This document shows positions 1 to 8,685 of a stretch of 51,229 nt of DNA, one piece after another. Within the stretch, counting starts at the first letter, position 1; each line of letters starts with the position of its first letter. The stretch covers positions 1 through 51,229 of the forward strand of contig JAEUPP010000011.1 of NCBI GenBank assembly GCA_016790075.1, written 5' to 3'. The position numbers and the translations under genes are program-made. The notes under the pieces were generated by a model that worked only from the letters and a program-made list of their open reading frames with translations, made no database searches and had not been told where the DNA came from. The stretch comes from Rhodanobacteraceae bacterium (GTDB lineage Bacteria > Pseudomonadota > Gammaproteobacteria > Xanthomonadales > Rhodanobacteraceae).

Positions 1-3000
1 TTGACCCGCTGCCGTACAACCGGCCGGCAAGGTACCTATCGTGAGTCCGGCCGGAATCGTGTCGGTGATCGTGGCTACTGCCGTCGTGGCTGCCGTGCCG
101 GTATTCGTGACCTGCAGCGTGTAACTCGCCGCTACACCGACTGTCCACGGACTGGCGCTGGCTGTCTTGACCAGGGTCAGCTCGGGTGTATTGACGCCCG
201 TCGGACCTTCGGTATCGCTGCAGCGTGGTGCGGCCGGACAGCCCGCATCACCACCACCACTAACCGTGGCCGTATTCGTCACGCTGGGCACCGCCGCTGC
301 CGTTGGTGTTACCGGAATCACGAAGCTGATGCTCGCGCTGACCGCCAGGCCACTGGCGATGGTGCACGTCACAGTCTGACCGACTGCCGTACAGCCGGCA
401 GGCAAGGTGCCTATCGTCAGCCCTGCTGGGATCGCGTCGATGATCGTCGCCAGCGCTGTCGTAGCTGTTGTTCCTGTGTTCGTGACCTGCAGTGTGTAGC
501 TCGCGGCCACACCGACCGTCCATGGACTGGCGCTCGCGGTCTTGGTCAGAGTCAGCTCGGGCGTAGTCACGCCAGTTGGACCTTCGGTGTCACTGCAGCG
601 GGGTGCGGCTGGACAGCCCGCATCACCACCACCACCAACCGTGGCCGTATTCGTCACGCTGGGCACTGCCGCTGCCGTTGGTGTTACCGGAATCACAAAG
701 CTGACATTGGCGCTCACGGCCAGGCCGCTGGCGATGGTGCAGGTCACGGCCTGGCCCGCTGCCGTACAACCAGCCGGCAAGGTGCCTATCGTGAGTCCGG
801 CCGGAATCGTGTCCGTGATCGTGGCGGCTGCCGTCGTGGCTGCCGTGCCGGTATTCGTGACCTGCAGCGTGTAACTCGCCGCCACACCCACAGTCCACGG
901 ACTGGCGCTGGCTGTCTTGGTCAAGGTCAGCTCGGGTGTATTGACGGGGGTCGGGCCTTCGGTATCGATACAGCGCAGCGCAGCCGGGCAACCTGCATCG
1001 CCGCCGCCACTCACACTGGCTGTATTCGTCACACTCGGCACAGCCACCGCCGTCGGTGTTACCGGGATCACGAAACTCGTGCTCGCACTGACCGCCAGAC
1101 CACTAGCAATCGTGCAGGTCACGGTTTGCGCTACCGCTGTGCAACCAATGGGCAGCGTGCCTATCGCCAGGCCCGCCGGGATCGTGTCCGTAATAGTCGA
1201 TACAGCGGTGGTCGCCGCCGAGCCTGTATTCGTGACCTGCAGCGTGTAACTCGCCGCCACAGCCACAGTCCACGGACTCGCGCTCGCTGTCTTCGTCATT
1301 GTCAGTTGCGGCGCGCCGTTTACGGTGGTTGGACCTACCGTGCCGGTACAACGGCTCGCCGCCGGACAACCCGCATCGCCACCGCCACTGGTGGTGGCCG
1401 TATTCGTCACACTCGGTATAGCGGCCGCAGTCGGTGTTACCGGTATCACGAAGCTGGTGCTGGCACTGACTGCCAGACCGCTAGCGACGGTACAGGTCAC
1501 GGTTTGCCCCGCCGCCGTACAACCAGCCGGCAAGGTGCCTATCGTGAGTCCGGCCGGAATCGTGTCCGTGATCGTGGCGACTGCTGTAGTCGCCGCCGAG
1601 CCCGTGTTCGTAAGCTGGAGCGTATAGCTCGCCGCCACACCAACGGTCCACGGACTGGCGCTCGCGGTCTTGATCAGGCTTAGTTGTGGCAAGCCGTTGA
1701 CGGTGGTTGGACCTACCGTGCTGGTACAGCGGCTGGCCGCAGGACAGGTAGCGTCACCGCCACCACTGGCCGTGGCTGTATTGGTCACGCTCGGTATAGC
1801 GGCGGCGGTTGGGGTTACCGGAATCACGAAACTCGTGCTGGCACTGACCGCCAGGCCACTGGCAACCGTGCAGGTCACGGCCTGACCTACCGCTGTACAA
1901 CCGGCCGGCAAAGTGCCTATCGTGAGGCCCGCCGGAATCGTGTCCGTGATTGTGGCAGTGGCCGTAGTCGGTGCTGAACCGGTATTCGTGAGCTGCAGCG
2001 TATAGCTTGCGGCCACACCCACGGTCCACGGACTGGCGCTCGCGGTCTTGACCAGGGTCAGTTGTGGCACGCCGTTAACGGTGGTCGGCCCTACCGTGCT
2101 GGTACAGCGGCTCGCCGCCGGGCAACCCGCATCGCCACCACCGCTCGCCGTCGCCGTATTCGTCACGCTGGGTATGGCTGCAGCTGTTGGCGTTACCGGG
2201 ATTACGAAGCTTGTGCTGGCGCTGGCCGCCAGGCCACTGGCGACGGTGCAGGTCACGATTTGACCCGCCGCCGAACAGCCGGCCGGCAAGGTGCCGATGG
2301 TAAGGCCAGCCGGAATCGTGTCGGTGATCGCTGATGCTGCGGTAGTACTCGCCGAACCCGAGTTCGTGAGCTGCAGCGTATAGCTTGCGGCCACACCCGC
2401 GGTCCACGGGCTGGCGCTCGCCGTCTTGGTCAGCGTCAGCTGTGGCACGCCGTTGACGGTGGTCGGACCTACCGTGCTGGTACAGCGGCTCGCCGCCGGG
2501 CAACCCACATCGCCACCACCGCTCGCCGTCGCCGTATTCGTCACGCTGGGTATGGCTGCAGCTGTTGGCGTTACCGGGATTACGAAGCTTGTGCTGGCGC
2601 TGGCCGCCAGGCCACTGGCGACGGTGCAGGTCACGGTTTGACCCGCCGCCGAACAGCCGGCCGGCAAGGTGCCGATGGTAAGGCCAGCCGGAATCGTGTC
2701 GGTGATCGCTGATGCTGCGGTAGTACTCGCCGAACCCGAGTTCGTGAGCTGCAGCGTATAGCTTGCGGCCACACCTACGGTCCACGGACTGGCGCTCGCG
2801 GTCTTGACCAGGGTCAGCTCCGGCGTATTGACGATGGTTGGGCCAACGGTGCTGGTGCAGCGGCTCGCTGCAGGGCAGGTAGCGTCACCACCACCACTGA
2901 CGCTGGCCGTATTCGTCACGCTCGGCATTGCCGCCAGGGTTGGTGTTACCGGAATCACGAAACTCGTGCTCGCACTCGCTGCCAGACCGCTGGCGATGGT

Positions 3001-3190
3001 GCAGGTCACGGTTTGACCTGCCGCCGTACAACCGGCCGGCAAGGTGCCAATGGTCAGGCCCGCGGGAATCGTGTCCGTAATCGTGGCAGCGGCCGTAGTC
3101 GCCACCGCTCCTATATTCGTGACTTGCAGCGTATAACTCGCAGCCACACCCACGATCCACGGACTGGCGCTGGCGGTCTTGTTCATGGCC
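1..3190 (-). repeat. Tandem DUF11-encoding repeats, period 375-378 bp
   Basis: The anchor sequence resembling gtattcgtgacctgcag recurs at 101, 476, 851, 1226, 1604, 1982, 2360, 2738 and 3113. Spacings are 375, 375, 375, 378, 378, 378, 378 and 375 bp, so each unit codes for 125 or 126 residues and the reading frame is kept. The 378-bp units carry one extra codon near the KTASASPW linker (NGVPQLTL rather than NTPELTL). Units become more alike toward 2060-2820. The array continues past the left edge, so the copy number is at least nine. Confidence 0.92.
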
Positions 3191-5481
3191 AGCAAGGGCG
3201 CCAGAGCATTGGTGAACACACAGGTGAGATCGTCGCCAGCGACAGCAGTCAGGGTGAACGAGGTTGTGCTGCCTGACGGTGTCTGCCCGCCTGCCAGCGC
3301 ATTGGAACAGGTATACGTTGTCGAGTAGTTTGCAAGATTCGCACCCGAGGCACCCGTCTCGCTCAAGGTATACAGTGCGCCAACAGCCCCTGGGTTCAGC
3401 GTCGCCGTACCGGTCGCCGTGCTTCCCGCGCCCGTCGTCGTGACTGTGGCGGGCCCGCCCGTACCGGCAATAGAGAGCGTGAACTGATCGGCAGGGGCGA
3501 AACGGCCGTTGGGCAACGATTTCTGCAGCCGCAAAATTGGCAGCTTGGTGTTCGTGAACGTACAGGTGAAGCTCACGCTGGCGGCGATTTCAGCGCCGGT
3601 AAGCGTGTAGGTGCTGCCACTGAGACTGCCGACCGGCGCGCTGGCTGCATTGACGCAGGTTGCGCCGGTAAGTGACCAGCCTGCGGGAAGGCTGTTTTCA
3701 TTGATCGTTACAGCAGTCGTCGGCGAAACGATGGTAAACGGCTGTGTACCAGCGATACCGGTATCACCATCGACCTGGGTTACGGTGTTCGCCGCCGATG
3801 TCGTCACTGAACCCGTGGCCTGCGCCGTATTCGTCAACGCAAAACCAAAGGGGCCACCGGCACCGCCAACCGTGATCTTGTTGAGCACCAGGGCGCGGTT
3901 GACCTGGAACTGATAGTCCTCGACTTCACCACTCTGCACTGTGCTTACCGGCGTGTTGCAATTATCGAGGGGAGCGGTCGCGGCACTGCTGGTGCAGACA
4001 CGGAAACGCGCAAACGTCGGCCCGATGGCAGCGCCGAGCGGCACGGCGATGTTGAGATTGACGGTTCCGACTGCAACCGCCTGATCACTCACCATCTGTT
4101 CGCCGACATCGTTGAAATCGCCATCGGCGTTCCAGTCAAACCACGCGTTCAGAACTCCCGACGCGTTCTGAATGCTGACCGGAACAACCGTGGTATAGCC
4201 GATTGGCAGCAATGGCGTCAGCGTTACGCCATTCTCGTCATCGGTATTGTTGACATCATCCCCGGTGGCGCCGGCATTGTTAAGCAAGGCAGCATCAGCG
4301 TCGGCACTTGCACCCAGACGAATGCCTGTAATGGTATGACTGGGATTGCCGTAGCTGACCGGCGCATCCCCCACGTCCGCATTGTCAGATTCCAGCAGGA
4401 ACGAGGCATTGGTGCCGCCGTAGACCAACGTAGCGGCTGCGCCTGCGGCCTGCAGGGTGTAAAGGCTTCCCGGTGTTCCACCACCGTTGCGGAAATAGGC
4501 ACCGCCGCTGAATCCATTCGGCTCGTTGTTGATGTTGCCGTTGGGGGTGTCGTACTCACCCGCTGCATTGGTGGTCGACAGCGTTGCCAGCGCGACATGC
4601 CCCGCCGGCAGCAGGAATCCCTCGGTGCTCGCATTGGCACCCATGACGAGCTTGCCGTCATCCGCTTCATCGGGCGCCTGACCGGCGTCATAGGCAGCCG
4701 GCGCCAGGGAGAAGTTGCCGGCCGTTCCGGTCGTTACCTGTGCCGTAGCCGTGGCGTTGCGCACGAAGCCCGTTACGGTTTGCTCGACGTTCTGGTAGAC
4801 GGATGCGATCAGCATCGCCTCGTCACCGGCGCCGGAAGGGACGGTGACGTCAGGAAACGTGATAGAGACATTGCCGGAAGCGGCACCACCCAGCAGCGTA
4901 TTGATTTCACTCTCGAACAGAACGATGTGGAAGCTACCGAGGCTGAAGAAAGCGGTACCGGCCGGAGAGCCGTTGGGCGAGGTACTGATCGTGATGAAAC
5001 GCGTATCACCACTGGGCGTGCCACCAATGACCAGGGCATTCTGCTTGTTGATGGTCCCGCCTGGCCCTATGACTTGCGCCGTGATCTGGTTGTTCGAGGT
5101 GGTTGCCGGCGGTGTGCCAACACGCGGCTCGGGCCAGTTATCGCCCAGGCCGGTGCCCGCAGTATTGCCGCTTACGCACAAACCGCTCGCTGTGTCAGCC
5201 GGCGAACAGTGATCGCGCTCGAAGGTGCCCCAGATAAAGAGGGCGCGGTTTTTCCCCGATGGAATGTTGAGCGTGGCAATGGTGGGCTTGCCCGTCGCCC
5301 CTGCACCGGTAGCCGTTGCGGTTTGTGTATTCAGATGCAGAACCTGCGCCGCTTGTAGCGGCTGCACGGCCATGGTCAGCACCAGTCCAGCGCTCAGCCC
5401 TATACCTTTCCAGCCCGGCCAGGAGCGAAACAATACCGCGGAATACCTCCCGGCCGCGGAAGCAATAGCACGAAAGAGCAT
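1..5481 (-). CDS. Giant secreted GEVEDY/DUF11-repeat surface protein (C-terminus off window)
   Basis: The frame is open without a stop from the ATG at 5481 to the window edge: 1,827 codons, 3' end missing. A good ribosome site (GGGAGG) lies about 8 nt before the ATG. Residues 1-45 are a long signal peptide ending in PLQAA. A DVGDAPVSYG motif (about 368-377) followed by GEVEDYQF (about 517-524) marks the GEVEDY domain found in large secreted proteins. Residues about 525-760 contain two SpaA/prealbumin-like segments ending in CTFTN or CVFTN. From about 764 onward there are tandem DUF11 repeats with the signatures KTASASPW, ITDTIPAGLTIGTLPAGC and VTCTIASGLA. The long plus-strand frames here are shadows of this repetitive, high-GC gene. 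It is probably an exported adhesin or extracellular structural protein; that function is inferred from domains only. Frame and architecture are secure. Confidence 0.9.
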   Translation of the reverse strand, partial: MLFRAIASAAGRYSAVLFRSWPGWKGIGLSAGLVLTMAVQPLQAAQVLHLNTQTATATGAGATGKPTIATLNIPSGKNRALFIWGTFERDHCSPADTASGLCVSGNTAGTGLGDNWPEPRVGTPPATTSNNQITAQVIGPGGTINKQNALVIGGTPSGDTRFITISTSPNGSPAGTAFFSLGSFHIVLFESEINTLLGGAASGNVSITFPDVTVPSGAGDEAMLIASVYQNVEQTVTGFVRNATATAQVTTGTAGNFSLAPAAYDAGQAPDEADDGKLVMGANASTEGFLLPAGHVALATLSTTNAAGEYDTPNGNINNEPNGFSGGAYFRNGGGTPGSLYTLQAAGAAATLVYGGTNASFLLESDNADVGDAPVSYGNPSHTITGIRLGASADADAALLNNAGATGDDVNNTDDENGVTLTPLLPIGYTTVVPVSIQNASGVLNAWFDWNADGDFNDVGEQMVSDQAVAVGTVNLNIAVPLGAAIGPTFARFRVCTSSAATAPLDNCNTPVSTVQSGEVEDYQFQVNRALVLNKITVGGAGGPFGFALTNTAQATGSVTTSAANTVTQVDGDTGIAGTQPFTIVSPTTAVTINENSLPAGWSLTGATCVNAASAPVGSLSGSTYTLTGAEIAASVSFTCTFTNTKLPILRLQKSLPNGRFAPADQFTLSIAGTGGPATVTTTGAGSTATGTATLNPGAVGALYTLSETGASGANLANYSTTYTCSNALAGGQTPSGSTTSFTLTAVAGDDLTCVFTNALAPLLAMNKTASASPWIVGVAASYTLQVTNIGAVATTAAATITDTIPAGLTIGTLPAGCTAAGQTVTCTIASGLAASASTSFVIPVTPTLAAMPSVTNTASVSGGGDATCPAASRCTSTVGPTIVNTPELTLVKTASASPWTVGVAASYTLQLTNSGSASTTAASAITDTIPAGLTIGTLPAGCSAAGQTVTCTVASGLAASASTSFVIPVTPTAAAIPSVTNTATASGGGDVGCPAASRCTSTVGPTTVNGVPQLTLTKTASASPWTAGVAASYTLQLTNSGSASTTAASAITDTIPAGLTIGTLPAGCSAAGQIVTCTVASGLAASASTSFVIPVTPTAAAIPSVTNTATASGGGDAGCPAASRCTSTVGPTTVNGVPQLTLVKTASASPWTVGVAASYTLQLTNTGSAPTTATATITDTIPAGLTIGTLPAGCTAVGQAVTCTVASGLAVSASTSFVIPVTPTAAAIPSVTNTATASGGGDATCPAASRCTSTVGPTTVNGLPQLSLIKTASASPWTVGVAASYTLQLTNTGSAATTAVATITDTIPAGLTIGTLPAGCTAAGQTVTCTVASGLAVSASTSFVIPVTPTAAAIPSVTNTATTSGGGDAGCPAASRCTGTVGPTTVNGAPQLTMTKTASASPWTVAVAASYTLQVTNTGSAATTAVSTITDTIPAGLAIGTLPIGCTAVAQTVTCTIASGLAVSASTSFVIPVTPTAVAVPSVTNTASVSGGGDAGCPAALRCIDTEGPTPVNTPELTLTKTASASPWTVGVAASYTLQVTNTGTAATTAAATITDTIPAGLTIGTLPAGCTAAGQAVTCTIASGLAVSANVSFVIPVTPTAAAVPSVTNTATVGGGGDAGCPAAPRCSDTEGPTGVTTPELTLTKTASASPWTVGVAASYTLQVTNTGTTATTALATIIDAIPAGLTIGTLPAGCTAVGQTVTCTIASGLAVSASISFVIPVTPTAAAVPSVTNTATVSGGGDAGCPAAPRCSDTEGPTGVNTPELTLVKTASASPWTVGVAASYTLQVTNTGTAATTAVATITDTIPAGLTIGTLPAGCTAAGQ

Positions 5482-6069
5482 AGGACCGCCTCCCATTGCA
5501 TTTAAGAATTATTACAAAGTTACTCAGGTTTATATTTATACATCAGGGACAGGCAACGACGTAAATTCAGGCAATCAGTATCAGCCCGTGGCCGGCATCG
5601 CCCGAACAAGGCAACGCGAAGCAGCAGCCACACTCACCCTAACTCCGCACCACATAACGTCCAACGCAAATTCGGACTACGAACAAGTGACTGCACGGTC
5701 CACAATCGACCAGTCATCGTCGCAAGGGCGCCGGCCGACACAGAAATCGAGGCAGGTGAAACTTCGCTTCCCTCGTCTCGTAGGAGGCGCACGAAACGGC
5801 CTTCGAGGTTCATGCAAGCAAGTCGCCGGCAAACGCAACGCGGCGGCGTAAACCATCGTGGACATGTTCATCCCCTTGGAACATGTTGCTGACTTTTAAA
5901 CTAACAGCAGTTTTAGCGTTGCTCAAGCAATACGACAAACACAGCCAGGACCACCTCCTGCCCCGGCGCTACAGCTCCCGCCAACCGGTGCCAACCTGGC
6001 CATTGACTTCCGGCCAGCTGGCCATTGCCCTGCTACAGTAGGCAACGGCCCTACCCCTTCGGAAAAACC
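5482..6069. other. Divergent intergenic region between the DUF11 protein and a secreted Cys-rich protein
   Basis: This 588-bp gap separates two divergent genes and must hold both promoters. The part next to the DUF11 gene (about 5500-5560) is clearly more AT-rich than the surroundings, as expected for a promoter. I could not fix convincing -35/-10 pairs. One short minus-strand ORF with a ribosome site lies inside and is listed separately. Nothing else was recognised. Confidence 0.5.
5677..5865 (-). CDS. Possible 62-residue hypothetical small protein
   Basis: A short frame begins at the ATG at 5865, six nt after an AAGGGG ribosome site; an in-frame ATG at 5871 is too close to that site. The product is basic with three cysteines, has no clear signal peptide or membrane span, and matches no family I know. 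An AT-rich stretch upstream (5895-5930) could carry a promoter. The ribosome site and leader are the only real support, so it may be chance. Confidence 0.25.
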   Translation of the reverse strand: MSTMVYAAALRLPATCLHEPRRPFRAPPTRRGKRSFTCLDFCVGRRPCDDDWSIVDRAVTCS

Positions 6070-6915
6070 ATGAATCCAGTATTTCGCTGCTTGTTGAAGC
6101 TGGCTGTACTGACAATGCTGCCGTCAGGTGCTGCTTTTGCGCAAAGCTCCACTACCTGTGACCAGAACTGTTCTGCCCCCTATGTGCCCAATGAGTTCTG
6201 GACAACGCCGTACGGTCCAGCCGCCGCCAACATCGTGCTGTCGCCGACCAACTTCCTCGCCTGCACCTCCACCGCGTACGCCTTGTGCTACTACTCCGGC
6301 CCCGATGCAGTCCCCAAGAAGAAGCGCGGCGTATCCGCGCTGCCGGCACTACCCTGCAACATTTCTGCCAATGACCCGAACATTGCCGACTGCCGCTGCT
6401 ATGCCGAATCCGGCGTGTCCTACGTGGATATTCATTCGATCCGGAACACCGAAGCCTACATCGAGACCATCCGCGCCTGTGGCATCAATGGTGAAAAATG
6501 CCGCAATCTGGCTTCCGATGAATTGTCCAGCCGGGCCATGGCCGTTGCTGGCGGCACCCCGCCCTCGCTGCCTACGGCTCCGGTCTGCAACTACCTGCAG
6601 GCCAATGCGGAAGGCCGCACACCCATGGCACCTGATGCCGAACTGGTCTCGACTTTCAGCTTTGCGCGCGTCAAAAGCTACGGCGTCGTTCCAACCGATT
6701 GCACAGGCTCGGCTGCACCGTATGCCGGCTGTATGACTGCATCCTGTACTTTTGAGCGAGATGCAAAAGGCAAGCCGAACGGATTTGCGACTTGCCGTTG
6801 CCCGATCTTTACCGGGCCTTACCAGGTCGGCCAGGCCGGCGTGTCCTGTGATGCAGGCGAAGGCAATGTATGGTCGGCAGCCTATACGCCGCCGCCTGCC
6901 AATGGCGGCCAATAA
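6070..6915 (+). CDS. Secreted cysteine-rich hypothetical protein
   Basis: The product has 281 residues. The ATG at 6070 is preferred over the upstream in-frame start at 6025 because it opens directly on a signal peptide with charge, hydrophobic core and an AFA-Q cleavage site near residue 24. The mature part is rich in cysteine, spread along its length (CDQNC near the N-terminus, then CRCY, CRCP and others), suggesting several disulfides in the periplasm or outside the cell. I recognise no enzyme motif and no membrane span after the signal. The gene stands alone, faces a gene on the other strand, and ends just before a strong shared hairpin. The ribosome site is weak (GGAAAAACC). Confidence 0.8.
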   Translation: MNPVFRCLLKLAVLTMLPSGAAFAQSSTTCDQNCSAPYVPNEFWTTPYGPAAANIVLSPTNFLACTSTAYALCYYSGPDAVPKKKRGVSALPALPCNISANDPNIADCRCYAESGVSYVDIHSIRNTEAYIETIRACGINGEKCRNLASDELSSRAMAVAGGTPPSLPTAPVCNYLQANAEGRTPMAPDAELVSTFSFARVKSYGVVPTDCTGSAAPYAGCMTASCTFERDAKGKPNGFATCRCPIFTGPYQVGQAGVSCDAGEGNVWSAAYTPPPANGGQ

Positions 6916-6986
6916 TCTCGCCTTGGCCAGAGGGAGGGGAGCGCCGCCGGCGCATTTGAATCGGCCATTTCACTAAATGCAAATAT

Positions 6987-7019
6987 CCGCCTTGCTGCAC
7001 TCCCTGTGCAGCAAGGCGG
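6987..7019. terminator. Strong bidirectional hairpin between convergent genes
   Basis: A perfect 14-bp stem (CCGCCTTGCTGCAC pairing with its complement at 7006-7019) closes a 5-nt loop. It lies between the convergent genes ending at 6915 and 7057, the right place for a two-way terminator. No long T-run follows on either side. Confidence 0.8.
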
Positions 7020-7056
7020 CGCGCGTCCCTGCACTCAGGCATCCCTGCCCTGTTTT

Positions 7057-7947
7057 TCAGCTCCGTCGATCCGCTTTGTCGCGGTCTGCCTCGTCGTCAA
7101 AGTCCATGTGTGCATGCTTGCCATACCAATGCCCCTCCTGCAGCACCAGTTCGTGTTCAACCGAGACCGGAGCGCCAAACACGGTAATGGTAGTGCGCAC
7201 CTTGGCGGTGTCCTGGCTGCGCTCCAGCACGTCCACCTTCAGCGAATCGGCCATCGCATCCAGATCCAGGCCATAACCACGTGCGGCGTCCTTGGCTGCG
7301 ACAAACACCTGGCTGGCTAGCTCCAGGGCCCCCTCCAGCGGCAAGGCCTTGAGCTGGTCGATATCGGTGATGTTGGTGCGGCGTACGGCATCGGTGAACA
7401 GGGTCAGGGTGCGGCGCATGGACTCAGGACTGAGGAAATCAGTCGTGCTCGCCCAGCGCTGAATACCGGGCAGCGCGCTGCGCAATGCCTCGCGCTGGGC
7501 CTCGGTCAGCTGGGTTTCCGGCGAGCTGACTGCGACCTGCATCGCCCCCATGGCCATCATCAGCATGCCCGGCATTTGCGTGCGGGCCTCGGCCATCTCC
7601 GGCTCAAGCTTGAGCATCAGCTGATCTACCGCATCCGGTGCGGTGAGCTCGCGCATCTTTTCCGCGAAACGGGCGCGCTCGGCCTCGCTGGTAGGCTGGT
7701 TCCGCTGCTTTTCGAAAGCCACTCGGGCCGCTTGCCATTTTGACCGTGGCATCAGCCCCTGAGCCAGGCCTGCCAGGTCGCCCGCGCGGAATAGCTTGGC
7801 CAGCTGCTTGATTTCGTCTGCCGGGTCCGGTGCGCTAAGGCTGGCGGCGTGAACCGGACTCGCGGCGACTTCCTTGGCCGTCAGTACGGATACCGGACCA
7901 ATCAGGCCTGCGGCTAACAAGGCCAGCAACAATAGCTTGCGTTTCAT
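7057..7947 (-). CDS. Putative periplasmic protein of unknown function
   Basis: The product has 296 residues. The ATG at 7947 (MKRKLLLLALL) is chosen over the GTG at 7959 because a GTGGAG ribosome site sits about 7 nt before it and the signal peptide then begins at once. After the signal peptide the chain is mostly helical and charged, then ends in a short segment that looks like a small beta domain (TITVFGAPVSVEHELVLQEG) and an acidic tail. I see no lipobox, catalytic motif or later membrane span. It converges with the Cys-rich gene across a strong hairpin and is read alone. Confidence 0.75.
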   Translation of the reverse strand: MKRKLLLLALLAAGLIGPVSVLTAKEVAASPVHAASLSAPDPADEIKQLAKLFRAGDLAGLAQGLMPRSKWQAARVAFEKQRNQPTSEAERARFAEKMRELTAPDAVDQLMLKLEPEMAEARTQMPGMLMMAMGAMQVAVSSPETQLTEAQREALRSALPGIQRWASTTDFLSPESMRRTLTLFTDAVRRTNITDIDQLKALPLEGALELASQVFVAAKDAARGYGLDLDAMADSLKVDVLERSQDTAKVRTTITVFGAPVSVEHELVLQEGHWYGKHAHMDFDDEADRDKADRRS

Positions 7948-8104
7948 GCGGCGCTCCACTCGTTGGGGAGCTTTAGTGTGCTAGTTACCTACAACACTAA
8001 TAAGTGAAAGAAGTCATTGCCGCCGATATGGCGCCGTCGCGCGCCCAGCGCGACGACTGGACCACTTGGCTAGACTGGACTTCATTACCCTATAAGTGAT
8101 TGCC

Positions 8105-8554
8105 ATGACCGGTGCCATTCGCCGCCTGCTGCTGCCCGTGCTGGCCCTTCTGATCGGCGTGCTCGCCTTGGCCTATTCGGTCCTGCTTTACCACGAAAGC
8201 CGCCAGATCGAACGCCATGGTTTGCTTGCGCCGGTGCAGACCATCACCAACAGCAAGCTGCTCAAGCGTAGCAATGACCAGGTAACGTTCCTTGCCGACG
8301 TGAGCTTTACAACCCAGGACGGGCGCAAGATCAACGCAAGGGCGCCGATCTCGGATACGGCCCTTGAGGCCTTCCACAACGGCCGGGCTACGCTGGTCAG
8401 TTATTTGCCGGATCGGCCCCAGGTCATGCGGATTGCCGGCGAAGAAGACGCCGGAAGCAGTTGGTTGCTGATTCTGGTCGGATGCAGCGCCTTGGCCTAC
8501 GGCAGCTTTGGCATCGCCCGTATGCAGAGAGGCGGAGCACGGCGAAGCGGCTGA
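8105..8554 (+). CDS. DUF3592-like two-span membrane protein
   Basis: About 149 residues from the ATG at 8105; a GTG three codons earlier (8096) is an alternative, and neither has a good ribosome site. One membrane span lies at about residues 8-28 and another near 121-140, with a roughly 90-residue loop between. The loop reads as a small beta-rich domain (VTFLADVSFTTQDGRKINARAP, then ATLVSYLPDRP). This layout matches DUF3592 proteins, which have no defined role. The family call rests on topology and the loop pattern only. It precedes the BNR gene by 129 bp on the same strand. Confidence 0.7.
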   Translation: MTGAIRRLLLPVLALLIGVLALAYSVLLYHESRQIERHGLLAPVQTITNSKLLKRSNDQVTFLADVSFTTQDGRKINARAPISDTALEAFHNGRATLVSYLPDRPQVMRIAGEEDAGSSWLLILVGCSALAYGSFGIARMQRGGARRSG

Positions 8555-8647
8555 TCAGCACGCTATTGCTGCGCCGGGCCGATTTGGGCAGCGGCAGCGC
8601 CCATTTCAGTCACAAGACCCTAACGCAACCAAGCCTTATGGTGGGTA

Positions 8648-8685
8648 ATATCCTCCCCCGGGACTAGGTCAATCGGGGGAGATAT
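8648..8685 (+). promoter_or_regulatory. Hairpin covering the ribosome site and start codon of the BNR gene
   Basis: CTCCCCCG (8653-8660) pairs perfectly with CGGGGGAG (8674-8681), which is the Shine-Dalgarno sequence of the gene starting at 8684. The stem can extend by ATAT/ATAT (8648-8651 with 8682-8685) past one bulged C, taking in the first two bases of the ATG. The loop is 13 nt. Folded, this would block initiation. Confidence 0.6.

Noticed and set aside
1-3190. A CRISPR or satellite array
   Set aside because: The period is 375-378 bp, always a multiple of three, and encodes DUF11 domains; there are no short repeats with unique spacers.
1-5358. Long plus-strand frames across the first 5 kb (up to 560 residues)
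   Set aside because: They are shadows of the minus-strand DUF11/GEVEDY gene: Arg/Thr/Gly-rich nonsense repeated at the same period, no start signals, and the antisense frame translates to recognisable domains.
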